DNA of 64,000 nt from CAYXGZ01 sp964464755 (GTDB lineage: Bacteria; Planctomycetota; MHYJ01; JACPRB01). The DNA lies in the NCBI GenBank assembly GCA_964464755.1, contig CAYXGZ010000016.1:1-64000 (forward strand), written 5' to 3'. The notes below the pieces were generated by a model. The model saw only the letters and a list, made by a program, of their open reading frames with translations. It was not told the DNA's origin and did no database searches. A program made the position numbers and the translations under genes. Positions 32,793 through 41,036 of the stretch are shown piece after piece. Position 1 is the stretch's first letter. Each line of letters begins with the position of its first letter.

Positions 32793-33595
32793 GCCCCCGC
32801 CTCTTCCTCTCCATCGCGGGACTCGAGCTCCGCAAGCGACTCACCTACCGCGCCGACTTCTGGATCAACGCCTGGGTCGGCCTCGCCATCCAGATCGCCG
32901 TCAGCGCGGTCCTGGTGGAAGGAGTCCTCGCCGCGACCGGCCAGGGCGCCTTCGCCGGCTGGACCCGCCTGCAGTTCGTCGCCTACTTCGTCCTCGCGAA
33001 CTTCGTCGCGAAGGTCGTCGCCACCGCCGAGTTCGAGCACGCCATCGCCCAGGACATCTACGACGGCAGCCTCAGCCGCCACCTCCTCTACCCCGCGAGC
33101 TACGCCCTCTTCAAGCTCGCCCAGCACGTCGGCTCCGCCGTCCCCGCCCTCCTCCAGGCCGCGTCCTTCATCTGCTGGATGCCCTTCGCCTTCGGCCTGC
33201 CCCCCGGCATCTCCTGGAGCAGCGTCGCGATGTTCGTCCCCGCCCTCGTCCTCGCCGTCCTCCTCCAGTTCTCCCTCATCGTCCCCCTCCAGGCCGTCGC
33301 CTTCTGGGCCGACAACGTCTGGAGCCTCATGGTCGCGCACCGCATGATCTCGCGCTTCCTCGGCGGCGTCTTCCTCCCCCTCTCCGTCTTCCCCGCGTGG
33401 GCCCAGCCCGGCCTCGAGTGGCTCCCCTACCGCTACCTCTTCGCCTTCCCCGTCGAGGTCCTCCTCGGCCGCGTGGGCCCCTCCGCCTGGGCCGCCGGGA
33501 TGTCCATCGCCCTCGCCTGGGGCCTCCTCATGGTCGCGATCACGCGCCTCACGTGGCGCCGCGGCGACCTCCAGTACACCGGGGTCGGCATCTGA
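32789..33595 (+). CDS. ABC-2 transporter permease subunit 1
   Basis: 268 residues with six predicted transmembrane helices. It resembles ABC2_membrane_6 (DUF990-type) permeases: an N-terminal GLELRKRLTYRADFWINAW amphipathic start, QDIYDGSLSRHLLYPASY and a conserved FPVEVLLGR-type stretch late in the protein. It starts within the ATPase stop codon (ATGA) and ends overlapping the second permease (TGATG), so all three are translated in tight coupling. Strong C-ending codon bias. Confidence 0.88.
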   Translation: MSPRLFLSIAGLELRKRLTYRADFWINAWVGLAIQIAVSAVLVEGVLAATGQGAFAGWTRLQFVAYFVLANFVAKVVATAEFEHAIAQDIYDGSLSRHLLYPASYALFKLAQHVGSAVPALLQAASFICWMPFAFGLPPGISWSSVAMFVPALVLAVLLQFSLIVPLQAVAFWADNVWSLMVAHRMISRFLGGVFLPLSVFPAWAQPGLEWLPYRYLFAFPVEVLLGRVGPSAWAAGMSIALAWGLLMVAITRLTWRRGDLQYTGVGI

Positions 33596-34383
33596 TGCGC
33601 CGCTACGCCCGCCTCTACCTCTGCTTCCTCCGGTTCTCCGCGAGCCGCGCGCTCGAGTTCCGCTTCGACTTCACCTTCCGCATCTTCATGGACACGCTCT
33701 GGTACGCCGTCCACCTCGGCCTCTTCGGCGTCCTCTACGGCCACACCGCCTCCCTCGGCGGCTGGTCCCACGACCAGGCCCTCGTCTTCCTCGGCGGCCT
33801 CTTCGTCGCCGACGCGATCCAGATGACGCTCCTCTCGAACAACATGTGGATGCTCCCGATCTACATCAACAAGGGCGACCTCGACTACCACCTCGTCCGC
33901 CCCGTCTCCTCGCTCTTCCTCCTCTCGCTGCGCGAGGTGGCCTTCAACTCCGCGATCAACCTCGCCATGGCGATCGGCATCCTCGCCTGGGCCCTGGCCC
34001 GCTACCCCGCGCCGCTGGGCGCCCTCCCCATCGCGGGCTTCGTCGGCCTGCTGCTGCTCGGCGTCTTCCTCCACTGGTGCCTGCAGCTGCTCTTCCTCAT
34101 CCCGACCTTCTGGATGCAGAACCAGGGCGGCCTGCGCGATTTGTTCTGGGGCCTCGACACCCTCTCGTCCCGCCCCGTCGGCATCTTCCCGGGCTGGGCG
34201 CGGCGGATCCTCGTCTCGTTCCTGCCCTTCGCGCTGATCGTCTCGTTCCCCGCCCTCGCCCTCTTCGACGGGACCTTCGGCCGCGTGGCGCTGCACCTCG
34301 GCGCGACCTGCGCCGCGTTCTTCGGGATCGTGCTGCTGGCGTGGAGAGCCGGGCTGAGAGCGTACTCGTCGGCGTCGTCATGA
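33595..34383 (+). CDS. ABC-2 transporter permease subunit 2
   Basis: 262 residues, about six transmembrane helices, same superfamily as subunit 1 (ASRALEFRFDFTFRIFMDTLW, INKGDLDYHLVRPVSSLFL, DTLSSRPVGIFPGWARR). The two permeases would form a heterodimer with two copies of the ATPase. The stop codon (34381-34383) is followed after 1 bp by inverted-repeat element 2. Confidence 0.88.
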   Translation: MRRYARLYLCFLRFSASRALEFRFDFTFRIFMDTLWYAVHLGLFGVLYGHTASLGGWSHDQALVFLGGLFVADAIQMTLLSNNMWMLPIYINKGDLDYHLVRPVSSLFLLSLREVAFNSAINLAMAIGILAWALARYPAPLGALPIAGFVGLLLLGVFLHWCLQLLFLIPTFWMQNQGGLRDLFWGLDTLSSRPVGIFPGWARRILVSFLPFALIVSFPALALFDGTFGRVALHLGATCAAFFGIVLLAWRAGLRAYSSASS

Positions 34384-34384
34384 G

Positions 34385-34638
34385 ATGAAGCCGGATAGCA
34401 GGAGAGCCTGAAAGCCGAAGAGCCAGAGGCCAGGCCAGCAAGAGAGGCAGAAAGCAGGAAAGCCAGAGGGTCCATTAAGGCTATCTGGCTCTCGGGCTTT
34501 CTGGCTTACTGGCTTTCTGGCTCTCGGGCTGTCTGGCTTTCGGGCTTTCGGGCTCTTGGGCTCTCAGGCTTTCCGGCTTTCGGGCTGTTTGGCCATCTGG
34601 CTTTCCGGCTTTCCGGCTTTCTGGCTTTCTGGCTTTCG
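34385..34638. repeat. Inverted-repeat element 2 of 8-bp units with 22-bp core
   Basis: Left arm: ten in-phase 8-bp units of the NGAAAGCC type (34385-34464). Core: 34465-34486, beginning AGAGGGTCCAT and ending GGCTATCT. Right arm: nineteen contiguous 8-bp units GGCTTTCN with substitutions but no phase slip (34487-34638). The arms are reverse complements, so a transcript would fold into a long imperfect hairpin. It fills nearly all of the 297-bp gap between the permease stop (1 bp away) and the next gene; nothing else is seen there except a TACCAT box at 34650-34655. Confidence 0.9.
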
Positions 34639-34680
34639 TCTCTTCCGGTTACCATCGTTTCCTACCCGGAGATCCATCTC

Positions 34681-35928
34681 ATGCTCGATCGCCGCTCCTT
34701 CCTCGGCGCGTCCGCCCTCGCGCCCGCCCTCCTCCCCGGACTGCTGCAGGAGATCGCCAAGTCGGGCGACGACGAGTCGTACTGGCAGCTCGTCCAGCAG
34801 GCCTTTCCCATCGACCGCAGCTGGACCAACCTCAACCACGGCGGGGTCTCCGGCGCCCCCGCCGCCGCCCACGACGCCATGAAGCGCCACCTCGACCACG
34901 CCAACACCGGCCCCGCCCGCGTCCTCTGGCAGCTCCAGGAACCCAACCGCGAGGTCGTGCGGCGCGGCCTCGCCCGCCACTTCGGCGCCGACCCCGAGGA
35001 GATCGCCATCGTCCGCAACTCCTCCGAGGGCCTCGAGATCTGCCAGCTCGGCCTCGACCTCCAGCGCGGCGACGAGATCCTGGCCAACAACCAGGACTAT
35101 CCCCGCATGCTCACCACCTTCCAGCAGCGCGAGCAGCGCGAGGGCCTCGTCCTCCGCACCTTCCCCCTCCCCGTCCCCCTCGAGGACCCCGCCGCGGTCG
35201 TGAAGCTCTACGAGCAGAGCCTCACCGAGAAGACCAAGCTCATCCTCGTCAGCCACGTCATCAACCTCACCGGCACGATCCTCCCCGTGAAGGAGATCTG
35301 CGCCCTCGGCCGGAAGCGCAACATCCCCGTCATCGTCGACGGCGCCCACGCCTTCGCGCACTTCCCCTTCAAGCGCGACGACCTCGACTGCGACTACTAC
35401 GCGACCAGCCTCCACAAGTGGCTCTTCGCCCCCGTCGGCACCGGCATGCTCTACGTGAAGCGCGACAAGATCCCCGCCCTCTGGCCCCTCATGGCCGCCG
35501 CCGAGACCCAGAAGGCCGACATCCGCAAGTTCGAGGAGACCGGCACCCGCCCCGCCGCCAACATGCTCGCCATCTCGGAGTCCCTCGCCCTCCACGACGC
35601 CGTCGGCGCCGAGCGCAAGATCGCCCGGCTCCGGCAGTTGCGCGACCGCTGGGCCCTGCGCCTCGCCAAGCTCGACAAGGTGAAGCTCCTCACCAACCTC
35701 AAGGCAGGCATGTCCGGCGCCGTCGCGACCTTCGCGGTCGAGGGCGTCGAGCCCGCCGCGCTCGCGGCCCACCTGTGGGAGCAGCACAAGATCTTCGTCG
35801 TCGGCATCGGCCACCCCGACGTGCGGGGCGTCCGCGTCTCGCCCGCCCTCTGCACCACGATGCCCGAGATCGACCGCTTCGCCGACGCGGTCGAGGCGGC
35901 CGTCAAGAACGGAGTGAAGCAGCCATGA
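34681..35928 (+). CDS. Tat-exported class V aminotransferase-fold PLP enzyme
   Basis: 415 residues. The N terminus MLDRRSFLGASALAPALLPG carries a twin-arginine motif (RRSFL), predicting folded export. The PLP fold-type I core has the class V pattern: D220/H223 in VIVDGAHAF and the Schiff-base lysine K246 in TSLHKWLFAPVG. It most resembles isopenicillin-N-epimerase/cysteine-desulfurase-like exported proteins common in planctomycetes. Substrate unknown. It is followed by an ATGA-coupled small secreted protein and an EEP lipoprotein, so the three may act together in the periplasm. Confidence 0.88.
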   Translation: MLDRRSFLGASALAPALLPGLLQEIAKSGDDESYWQLVQQAFPIDRSWTNLNHGGVSGAPAAAHDAMKRHLDHANTGPARVLWQLQEPNREVVRRGLARHFGADPEEIAIVRNSSEGLEICQLGLDLQRGDEILANNQDYPRMLTTFQQREQREGLVLRTFPLPVPLEDPAAVVKLYEQSLTEKTKLILVSHVINLTGTILPVKEICALGRKRNIPVIVDGAHAFAHFPFKRDDLDCDYYATSLHKWLFAPVGTGMLYVKRDKIPALWPLMAAAETQKADIRKFEETGTRPAANMLAISESLALHDAVGAERKIARLRQLRDRWALRLAKLDKVKLLTNLKAGMSGAVATFAVEGVEPAALAAHLWEQHKIFVVGIGHPDVRGVRVSPALCTTMPEIDRFADAVEAAVKNGVKQP

Positions 35929-36329
35929 GCAAGCTCGTCGTCGCCGCCCTCCTCGGCGCGCTCGGGGCCCACGGCCTCGGCGCCCTCGCCCCCCAGGGCC
36001 TCCTGCAGACGGAGCGCCTCGAGCTCCTCTCGAAGGATCGCAAGGTCCGCGGCGAGTGGTCCGTCTCCCCCAAGGGCCAGGCCCAGCTGACGATGTACGA
36101 CGCCGGCGGCAAGGGCCGGGCCAGCCTGGCGCTCGTCGCCGACGGCTCGCCGCTGCTGGCGCTCTTCGACGCCGAGGGCCAGCCTCGCGCGACGCTCACG
36201 GGCTCGTCGCTCTCGCTCTTCGGCCCCGGCGGCAAGACGATCCGAGCCCGCCTCGAGGTGAAGGAGACCGGCGATCCGGCGATCACGCTCTACGACGAGG
36301 CCGGACAGCCGGTCTTCTCGAAACCCTAG
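35925..36329 (+). CDS. Small secreted protein with repeated beta-strand motifs, unknown function
   Basis: 134 residues. A signal-like hydrophobic N terminus (LVVAALLGALGAHGLGAL) is followed by short repeats of the type L-x-L-x-D-x-x-G-x-P-R-A (LTMYDAGGKGRASLAL, LALFDAEGQPRATL, ITLYDEAGQPVF), suggesting a small beta-solenoid or sandwich. No family recognised. The start overlaps the aminotransferase stop (ATGA) and the stop overlaps the GTG of the next gene. Confidence 0.7.
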   Translation: MSKLVVAALLGALGAHGLGALAPQGLLQTERLELLSKDRKVRGEWSVSPKGQAQLTMYDAGGKGRASLALVADGSPLLALFDAEGQPRATLTGSSLSLFGPGGKTIRARLEVKETGDPAITLYDEAGQPVFSKP

Positions 36330-37258
36330 TGCGCCGGCTCCTCCTCATCCTGCTCGCGGCGGGCTGCTCGCCCCCCGCGCCGACCCCGACGCCGACGCCC
36401 AAGCCGGCTCCGACGGCGAGCGCGACGCCGACGCCCGCACCGGAGCGGCTCGTCATCGCCTTCTGGAACGTCCAGAACCTCTTCGACGCGGAAGACGACC
36501 CGCGCAACGAGGGCGACGACGAGTACCTGCCCGCCAAGGGCTGGACCGCGAAACGCTACGCCGCCAAGCTCGACCACCTCGCCGAGGCGATCGCCGCGAT
36601 CGCCCCCCACGCCCTCGGGCTCTGCGAGGTGGAGAACCGCGCCGTGCTCGAGGCCCTCGTCGGACGCCTCAAGGCCCGCGGCCTCGACTTCTCGATCGCG
36701 CACCGCGAGTCGCCCGACACCCGCGGCATCGATGTCGCCCTGCTCGCCCGCGCGCCGCTCGTCATCCGCAGCACGGACTGGCACCTGCCCGAAAAGATGA
36801 CGCGGACCCGCGAGATCCTCGAGGTCGGCCTGCAGGCGAGCCGGCCGCTGACGCTCCTCGTCAACCACTGGCCCGCCCGGGGCGAGGACGGCACCGACAC
36901 GTCCTACCTGCGCGAACGCGCGGCGCGGAGCCTGAAGCGGGCCCTCGGCCGGGACGCGCTCGCGATGGGCGACTTCAACGACGAGCCCTGGGACGATTCA
37001 TTGAAGATCGTGGGCGGGGAGAACCTGATGGCGCCGCTGAAGGGCCGCGGCACCCACAAGTACCGGCGGGAATGGAAGCTCTACGACCAGTTCATCTCCC
37101 GCCTGCAGTCCTGGCGGGCGGGCGAGGCGCGCATCCACGCGCCGCCGGAACTGACGCGCGAGTCGGGCGGCCCCAAGCCGTACCGCCGCGAGAGCTCGGG
37201 CTGGGTCGAGGGCTACAGCGACCACTACCCCGTCGTCGTCGAGCTGATCGCCCCGTAG
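36329..37258 (+). CDS. Endonuclease/exonuclease/phosphatase-family lipoprotein
   Basis: 309 residues starting at GTG 36329: a short signal VRRLLLILLAAGC with lipobox LAAGC, then a Pro/Thr/Ala-rich linker (~15-45) and the EEP domain. Motifs: VIAFWNVQNLFD, LGLCEVENRAVL (Glu), LVNHWPARG, LAMGDFNDEPWD (Asp/Asn) and SDHYPVVV (Asp-His). Resembles extracellular nuclease/phosphodiesterases. It overlaps the convergent nitrilase-family gene by 34 bp at the 3' end. Confidence 0.86.
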   Translation: MRRLLLILLAAGCSPPAPTPTPTPKPAPTASATPTPAPERLVIAFWNVQNLFDAEDDPRNEGDDEYLPAKGWTAKRYAAKLDHLAEAIAAIAPHALGLCEVENRAVLEALVGRLKARGLDFSIAHRESPDTRGIDVALLARAPLVIRSTDWHLPEKMTRTREILEVGLQASRPLTLLVNHWPARGEDGTDTSYLRERAARSLKRALGRDALAMGDFNDEPWDDSLKIVGGENLMAPLKGRGTHKYRREWKLYDQFISRLQSWRAGEARIHAPPELTRESGGPKPYRRESSGWVEGYSDHYPVVVELIAP

Positions 37259-38037
37259 TGCTCGGGCCGGCGGTGGCCGATCCGGTCGAGCTCGTACTTC
37301 CCCGGGACGTTGACCACGCGGTTCCGGTCCGCCTTCTCGACGTCGAGCTCCGCGGAGATCGTCGCCTCGCCGGAGCCCGCCTCGGCGAGCGCCTGCCCGG
37401 AGTACTTCAGGATCCGCGAGCGGCCGATGAAGCGGAACCCGGCCTCCTCGCCGACGCGGTTGCAGGTCGCGACGTGCACGTGGTTCTCCTGGGCCCGCAC
37501 GAACGGGGTGTGGTCGCAGGAGACCTCCGCCATCTTGGGCCAGTTCGTCGGGACGGCGACCAGCTGCGCGCCGCCGAGCTTGAGCACCCGCGCGGCCTCG
37601 GGGAACGAGAAGTCGTAGCAGATCAGCACGCCGAGCTTCAGGCCGGGCAGGTCGAAGACGCGGAAGCCGAGGTCGCCGGGCGTCGCGTAGCGGTCGACGC
37701 CGAGGAACGGCAGGTGCATCTTGCGGTAGACCCCGACGAGGCCGCCGGGGCCGATGACGGCCGCGGAGTTGTAGAGCCGGTCGCCCGCGCGCTCGAGGAG
37801 GCCGACGACGACGTGGGCGCCCTTCGCCCGGCAGGCCTTCGCGAGCCGCTCGGTGGCGGGGCCCGGGACGCTCTCGGCGAACTTCAGCGCCTCGGCGAGC
37901 GAGTCGTAGCCGTAGCCCGAGAGCGCGGCCTCGGGGAAGAGCACGAGGCCGTCGCCCGCGACGGCGGACTCCATCCGCGAGAGGTTCTCGGCGTTGCGCC
38001 CCAGCCTGGGGTCGAACTGGACGCAGGTGATCTTCAT
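37225..38037 (-). CDS. Carbon-nitrogen hydrolase (nitrilase superfamily)
   Basis: 270 residues with the complete Glu-Lys-Cys triad: E36 in FPEAALSGY, K106 in YRKMHLP and C140 in LICYDFSFPE. Hydrolyses an amide or nitrile; the length and motif style fit the omega-amidase/N-carbamoyl branch, but the substrate cannot be assigned. ATG 38037 is 6 bp after TACCGT with no Shine-Dalgarno. Confidence 0.9.
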   Translation of the reverse strand: MKITCVQFDPRLGRNAENLSRMESAVAGDGLVLFPEAALSGYGYDSLAEALKFAESVPGPATERLAKACRAKGAHVVVGLLERAGDRLYNSAAVIGPGGLVGVYRKMHLPFLGVDRYATPGDLGFRVFDLPGLKLGVLICYDFSFPEAARVLKLGGAQLVAVPTNWPKMAEVSCDHTPFVRAQENHVHVATCNRVGEEAGFRFIGRSRILKYSGQALAEAGSGEATISAELDVEKADRNRVVNVPGKYELDRIGHRRPEHYGAISSTTTG

Positions 38038-38043
38038 CGCGGC

Positions 38044-38049
38044 ACGGTA
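38044..38049 (-). promoter_or_regulatory. Leaderless-type -10 box (nitrilase-family gene)
   Basis: TACCGT on the minus strand, 6 bp before ATG 38037. Confidence 0.45.
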
Positions 38050-38071
38050 ACACGCGGCGCCCGGCGCGGTC

Positions 38072-38077
38072 TATCAT
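38072..38077 (+). promoter_or_regulatory. Leaderless-type -10 box (GIDE-like gene)
   Basis: TATCAT, 6 bp before ATG 38084. Confidence 0.55.
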
Positions 38078-38083
38078 GTCGGC

Positions 38084-38761
38084 ATGCACGTCTCGCCCGG
38101 GCTCCCGACCTGGCTCCCCCTGGTGATGCTCGCGCTCGGCGCGGTGCTCGCGGCGCCGATGATCTGGTACGGGATCCAGAGCCTGCGCCAGGCGCAGCTC
38201 CTGGGGCGCGCGCAGGGCGGAGCGGCCCCCCGGGCCGACCGCGAGGCCTTCGCGGCGCGCGGGGAGGTGCTCGTGGACAGCACGGCGACGGCCCCGAGGC
38301 TCGGCGCCTGCCTCTGGTACAAGCACGAGGAGCTCGAGCTCCGCCGCATCGGCAAGAACCGGCGCTGGATCGTCGTCTCGACGGAGGAGCGCGCCGGAAG
38401 CTACCGGCTCCGGCTGGGCTGGGGCGAGCTCCGCGTCTCGCCCTCCCCTACCGAGATCCACGGTCGCCGGACCGAGGAGTGGCCGGTCCCGGGCTACGAG
38501 ACCTGGCTGGGGGGATCGACCCGGAAGACGCGCGTGCAGGTCCTGCCCGTGGTCCGCTCGCTGACCGTGCTCGGGCGCCTGCGTCGGGACGGCGACCTCT
38601 GGCGGCTCGAGAAGCACCCCCTGCTCGGCCTGCTGGTCGCGACCGACGAGCTCGGATCCCGGGCCTGGAAGGAGCGCCTCAAGGGGATCGCCTGCCTCCT
38701 CCTCGCGGGCTCGGGGCTCTGGCTGGGCGTCTGGGCGATCGGCAACCTGCTGCGCCGGTGA
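38084..38761 (+). CDS. Two-TM membrane protein with GIDE-like domain
   Basis: 225 residues. Transmembrane helix at ~13-33, a soluble domain of ~160 residues and a second helix at ~203-221. The soluble part resembles the GIDE domain of mitochondrial MUL1: EVLVDSTATAPRLGACLWYKHE, WIVVSTEERAG, a middle strand with the acidic EEWPVPG, and LTVLGRLRRDGDLWRLE before the second helix. No RING finger is present, as is usual in bacterial relatives. Function unknown. The domain assignment rests on the pattern alone. Confidence 0.65.
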   Translation: MHVSPGLPTWLPLVMLALGAVLAAPMIWYGIQSLRQAQLLGRAQGGAAPRADREAFAARGEVLVDSTATAPRLGACLWYKHEELELRRIGKNRRWIVVSTEERAGSYRLRLGWGELRVSPSPTEIHGRRTEEWPVPGYETWLGGSTRKTRVQVLPVVRSLTVLGRLRRDGDLWRLEKHPLLGLLVATDELGSRAWKERLKGIACLLLAGSGLWLGVWAIGNLLRR

Positions 38762-38790
38762 CGGACGTGGATTCGCGGCCCCCGGCCCGG

Positions 38791-38796
38791 TACCAT
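38791..38796 (+). promoter_or_regulatory. Leaderless-type -10 box (38805 lipoprotein)
   Basis: TACCAT, 8 bp before ATG 38805. Confidence 0.5.
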
Positions 38797-38804
38797 CGGC
38801 TCCC

Positions 38805-39986
38805 ATGAGACACGCCCTGTTCCTCCTCCCGCTGCTCCTCGTCGCGTGCGGCGGCGCCAAGTCCTCCGAGGTCACGGTCACGATCGCCGGGGTGACGATG
38901 GCCGACGTCGCGGCCCTGCAGGCCGAACTCGGCAAGCTGCCCGGCGTCTCGGCGGTCCGGCCCGGGGCCTTCAAGGACGGCCAGGTCGTCTTCGCGCTCG
39001 ACACGACGCGCACGGGCGGCGAGTTGGCCGCGGAGTTCGCGAAGAGCGCCACGGGCCTGAAGAACGTGAAGAGCTTCGAGGCCGCGGCGGTGCTCGTGTC
39101 CTACGACGGCGCCTCCGCGCCGGTCGCGCCCGCCCCGACCGCCAAGCCCGAGGCCGCCGGCCCCGGCCCCACCCCCGCCCCGAAGAAGGAGGAGACCGTG
39201 AAGGCGCAGAAGGACCCGCTCGCCTACAAGATGCACCAGCTCCCCGCGGGCTCGATCGCCGTCTTCGAGGGCTGGCAGATCCAGAACACGAGCTCGGACT
39301 CGCAGTGGTCGGGCTACGTGACCTGCCCCGCGGGCAAGGAGAACGACTTCCAGCTCATCGTCATGGTCGGGACGCCCGACGCGTCGACGATCGAGAACCT
39401 CTTCACCGAGGGGCCGGCCTACGTGCAGGGCCAGCTGCCCGTCCTGCAGCCCAAGGGCTCCGGCAAGAACGAGACCTTCGGCGGCGACCCCGCGCTGCGC
39501 GTGGACTACGCGGGCGACGCGAACGGCAAGTCCATCCTCGGCCAGGCGATCTTCGTCAAGAAGCAGGACGTCGCGCTCGGCGTCCTCGGCATCGGCACCC
39601 CCGAGGGCTTCAAGGAATACGGGCGCAGCGTCGAGATCGTCGCGCAGAGCGTCACGCTGAAGCAGACGGCGCTCGACCCGGGCCTCGTCGGCACCTGGGG
39701 CTACGAGAAGCACACGTTCAGCGGCTCGGGCTCGACGGCGTTCAGCTCGACGAGCACGCGCTACATCACGATCTACCCGAACGGCACCTTCAGCGAGTCG
39801 GGCGGCCTCTACGCGAACACGCCCGGCGTGATGGCCCAGTCCGAGAGCGGGAACCGCGGCCGCCTCGTGGCCCGGGGCAACCTGCTGACCTTCCACTACG
39901 ACGACGGCAAGACGCAGACCCGCGAGTGGAAGTTCGAGGGCGGGTCCGGCCTGAACCTGAACGGGACGATCTACTTCAAGCAATGA
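38805..39986 (+). CDS. Lipoprotein of unknown function with N-terminal HMA-like domain
   Basis: 393 residues. Lipobox LLLVAC at residues 10-15. The first domain (~20-95: EVTVTIAGVTMADVAALQAE, LPGVSAVRPG, QVVFALDT, LKNVKSFEAAAV) has the beta-alpha-beta spacing of a ferredoxin-like/HMA fold but no CxxC. A Pro/Ala linker (105-130) leads to a beta-rich C-terminal domain ending in a lipocalin-like stretch (LVGTWGYEKHTFSGSGS, TIYPNGTFSESGG, LLTFHYDDGKTQTREW). No known family. ATGA overlap with the next membrane protein suggests coupling. Confidence 0.7.
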   Translation: MRHALFLLPLLLVACGGAKSSEVTVTIAGVTMADVAALQAELGKLPGVSAVRPGAFKDGQVVFALDTTRTGGELAAEFAKSATGLKNVKSFEAAAVLVSYDGASAPVAPAPTAKPEAAGPGPTPAPKKEETVKAQKDPLAYKMHQLPAGSIAVFEGWQIQNTSSDSQWSGYVTCPAGKENDFQLIVMVGTPDASTIENLFTEGPAYVQGQLPVLQPKGSGKNETFGGDPALRVDYAGDANGKSILGQAIFVKKQDVALGVLGIGTPEGFKEYGRSVEIVAQSVTLKQTALDPGLVGTWGYEKHTFSGSGSTAFSSTSTRYITIYPNGTFSESGGLYANTPGVMAQSESGNRGRLVARGNLLTFHYDDGKTQTREWKFEGGSGLNLNGTIYFKQ

Positions 39987-40660
39987 GCCCCTCCGAGCTC
40001 GACGCCGCCGACCGCGGGCGCGGGGCCCTGCTGGTCGCGCTCGGCACCGCGGCCTGCCTGGGGCTGCTGGCCCTCGGCCACTTCCTCGCCTTCCCGGCGC
40101 TGATGAACCGCCTCGAGGCCCGGCAGCACGTCTGGGCCCTGGACGCGGCTCTCGCGCTGGTCTTCCTGCTCGACGTCCTCGCGCGGCCGACCTGGACCTG
40201 GGCCCACGGCGGGGCGCACCTCGTGCGGCCCTGGCCGCGAGGCCGGGAGCCCGAGGCCCGGGATCTCGACGATCTCTGGAGCGCGATGTCGCCCGGCACC
40301 GGTCCGTCGATCGTGAAGATGCTGCCCCTGGTCGCGTCGTTCACGGACCCCGCGAACCGCGGGCTGCGGAAGCTGATCTTCCTCGGCGACTTCCTGACGA
40401 TCCCGCTCTTCGGCTCGCGCATCCTCCGCACGGGCGTGGAGCGGCTCCGGCTGGCCTCGGCCCGGAACCGGAAGGAGAACCTGGCCGCCGGGGGCGAGCT
40501 GACGTCGTGGCTGAAGGCCCAGGGCCCCACCCCGGAGCGCAAGCTGCGCTTCCGGATCTCGATGGAGCCCGCCTCGATGGCCGGCCTGGCCCTGTCGCGG
40601 AACCTCGGCCGCGTCGCGCGCGACACCTCGGCCGGCGAGCCGGTCTACCGCGCCGCGTAA
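39983..40660 (+). CDS. Membrane protein of unknown function
   Basis: 225 residues. Two hydrophobic segments near the N terminus (~14-38 and ~48-66), then a soluble basic C-terminal part (WSAMSPGTGPSIVKMLPLV, ARNRKENLAAGGELTSWL). No conserved domain recognised. It begins inside the lipoprotein stop codon and is probably translated with it. Confidence 0.65.
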   Translation: MSPSELDAADRGRGALLVALGTAACLGLLALGHFLAFPALMNRLEARQHVWALDAALALVFLLDVLARPTWTWAHGGAHLVRPWPRGREPEARDLDDLWSAMSPGTGPSIVKMLPLVASFTDPANRGLRKLIFLGDFLTIPLFGSRILRTGVERLRLASARNRKENLAAGGELTSWLKAQGPTPERKLRFRISMEPASMAGLALSRNLGRVARDTSAGEPVYRAA

Positions 40661-40685
40661 CTGTTGCCCGGCCGAAGGCGGCCTG

Positions 40686-40691
40686 TAGAAT
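40686..40691 (+). promoter_or_regulatory. Leaderless-type -10 box (40701 gene)
   Basis: TAGAAT, 9 bp before ATG 40701. Confidence 0.5.
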
Positions 40692-40700
40692 GTGGAACCC

Positions 40701-41033
40701 ATGAACATCATCGAAGAGCTGAAGCTCGAGCACCCGCTCCAGCTGCGGCACACCTTCCTCAAGGCCCGCGACGAGAAGCACTACAAGGTCATCACGATCC
40801 AGCTCTACGACCGACAGCCCGCCGAGGAGTTCCCGAACTGGGAAGTCAACGTGCAGGAGGTCGAGGCGAACGGGAAGTGGCGGGTCCTGCTCCAGCCGGT
40901 GCTCAAGCGCTTCTTCGACAAGCGCAAGGCGCTGGAGTACCACCAGGCGCTGCTCGAGTCCTTCGACGACGCGCTGAAGCTGACCGAGCCGGTGAAGAAG
41001 GGGGAGCACAAGGCCCCGGCCGGGGGGCATTAG
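40701..41033 (+). CDS. Small cytoplasmic protein of unknown function
   Basis: 110 residues (MNIIEELKLEH...). Highly charged, mixed alpha/beta, no signal peptide or transmembrane segment; one HxxLQLRHTF and a DKRKALEYHQALLESFDDAL helix stand out. No family recognised. ATG 40701 is used; an in-frame GTG lies at 40692. The stop is followed after 3 bp by inverted-repeat element 3. Confidence 0.6.
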   Translation: MNIIEELKLEHPLQLRHTFLKARDEKHYKVITIQLYDRQPAEEFPNWEVNVQEVEANGKWRVLLQPVLKRFFDKRKALEYHQALLESFDDALKLTEPVKKGEHKAPAGGH

Positions 41034-41036
41034 CCC

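Noticed and set aside
36326..37258. Duplication of one EEP gene to explain the three EEP proteins (20136, 27446, 36329)
   Set aside because: They share only family motifs; lengths, signal peptides and intervening sequence differ, so they are distinct members rather than recent copies.
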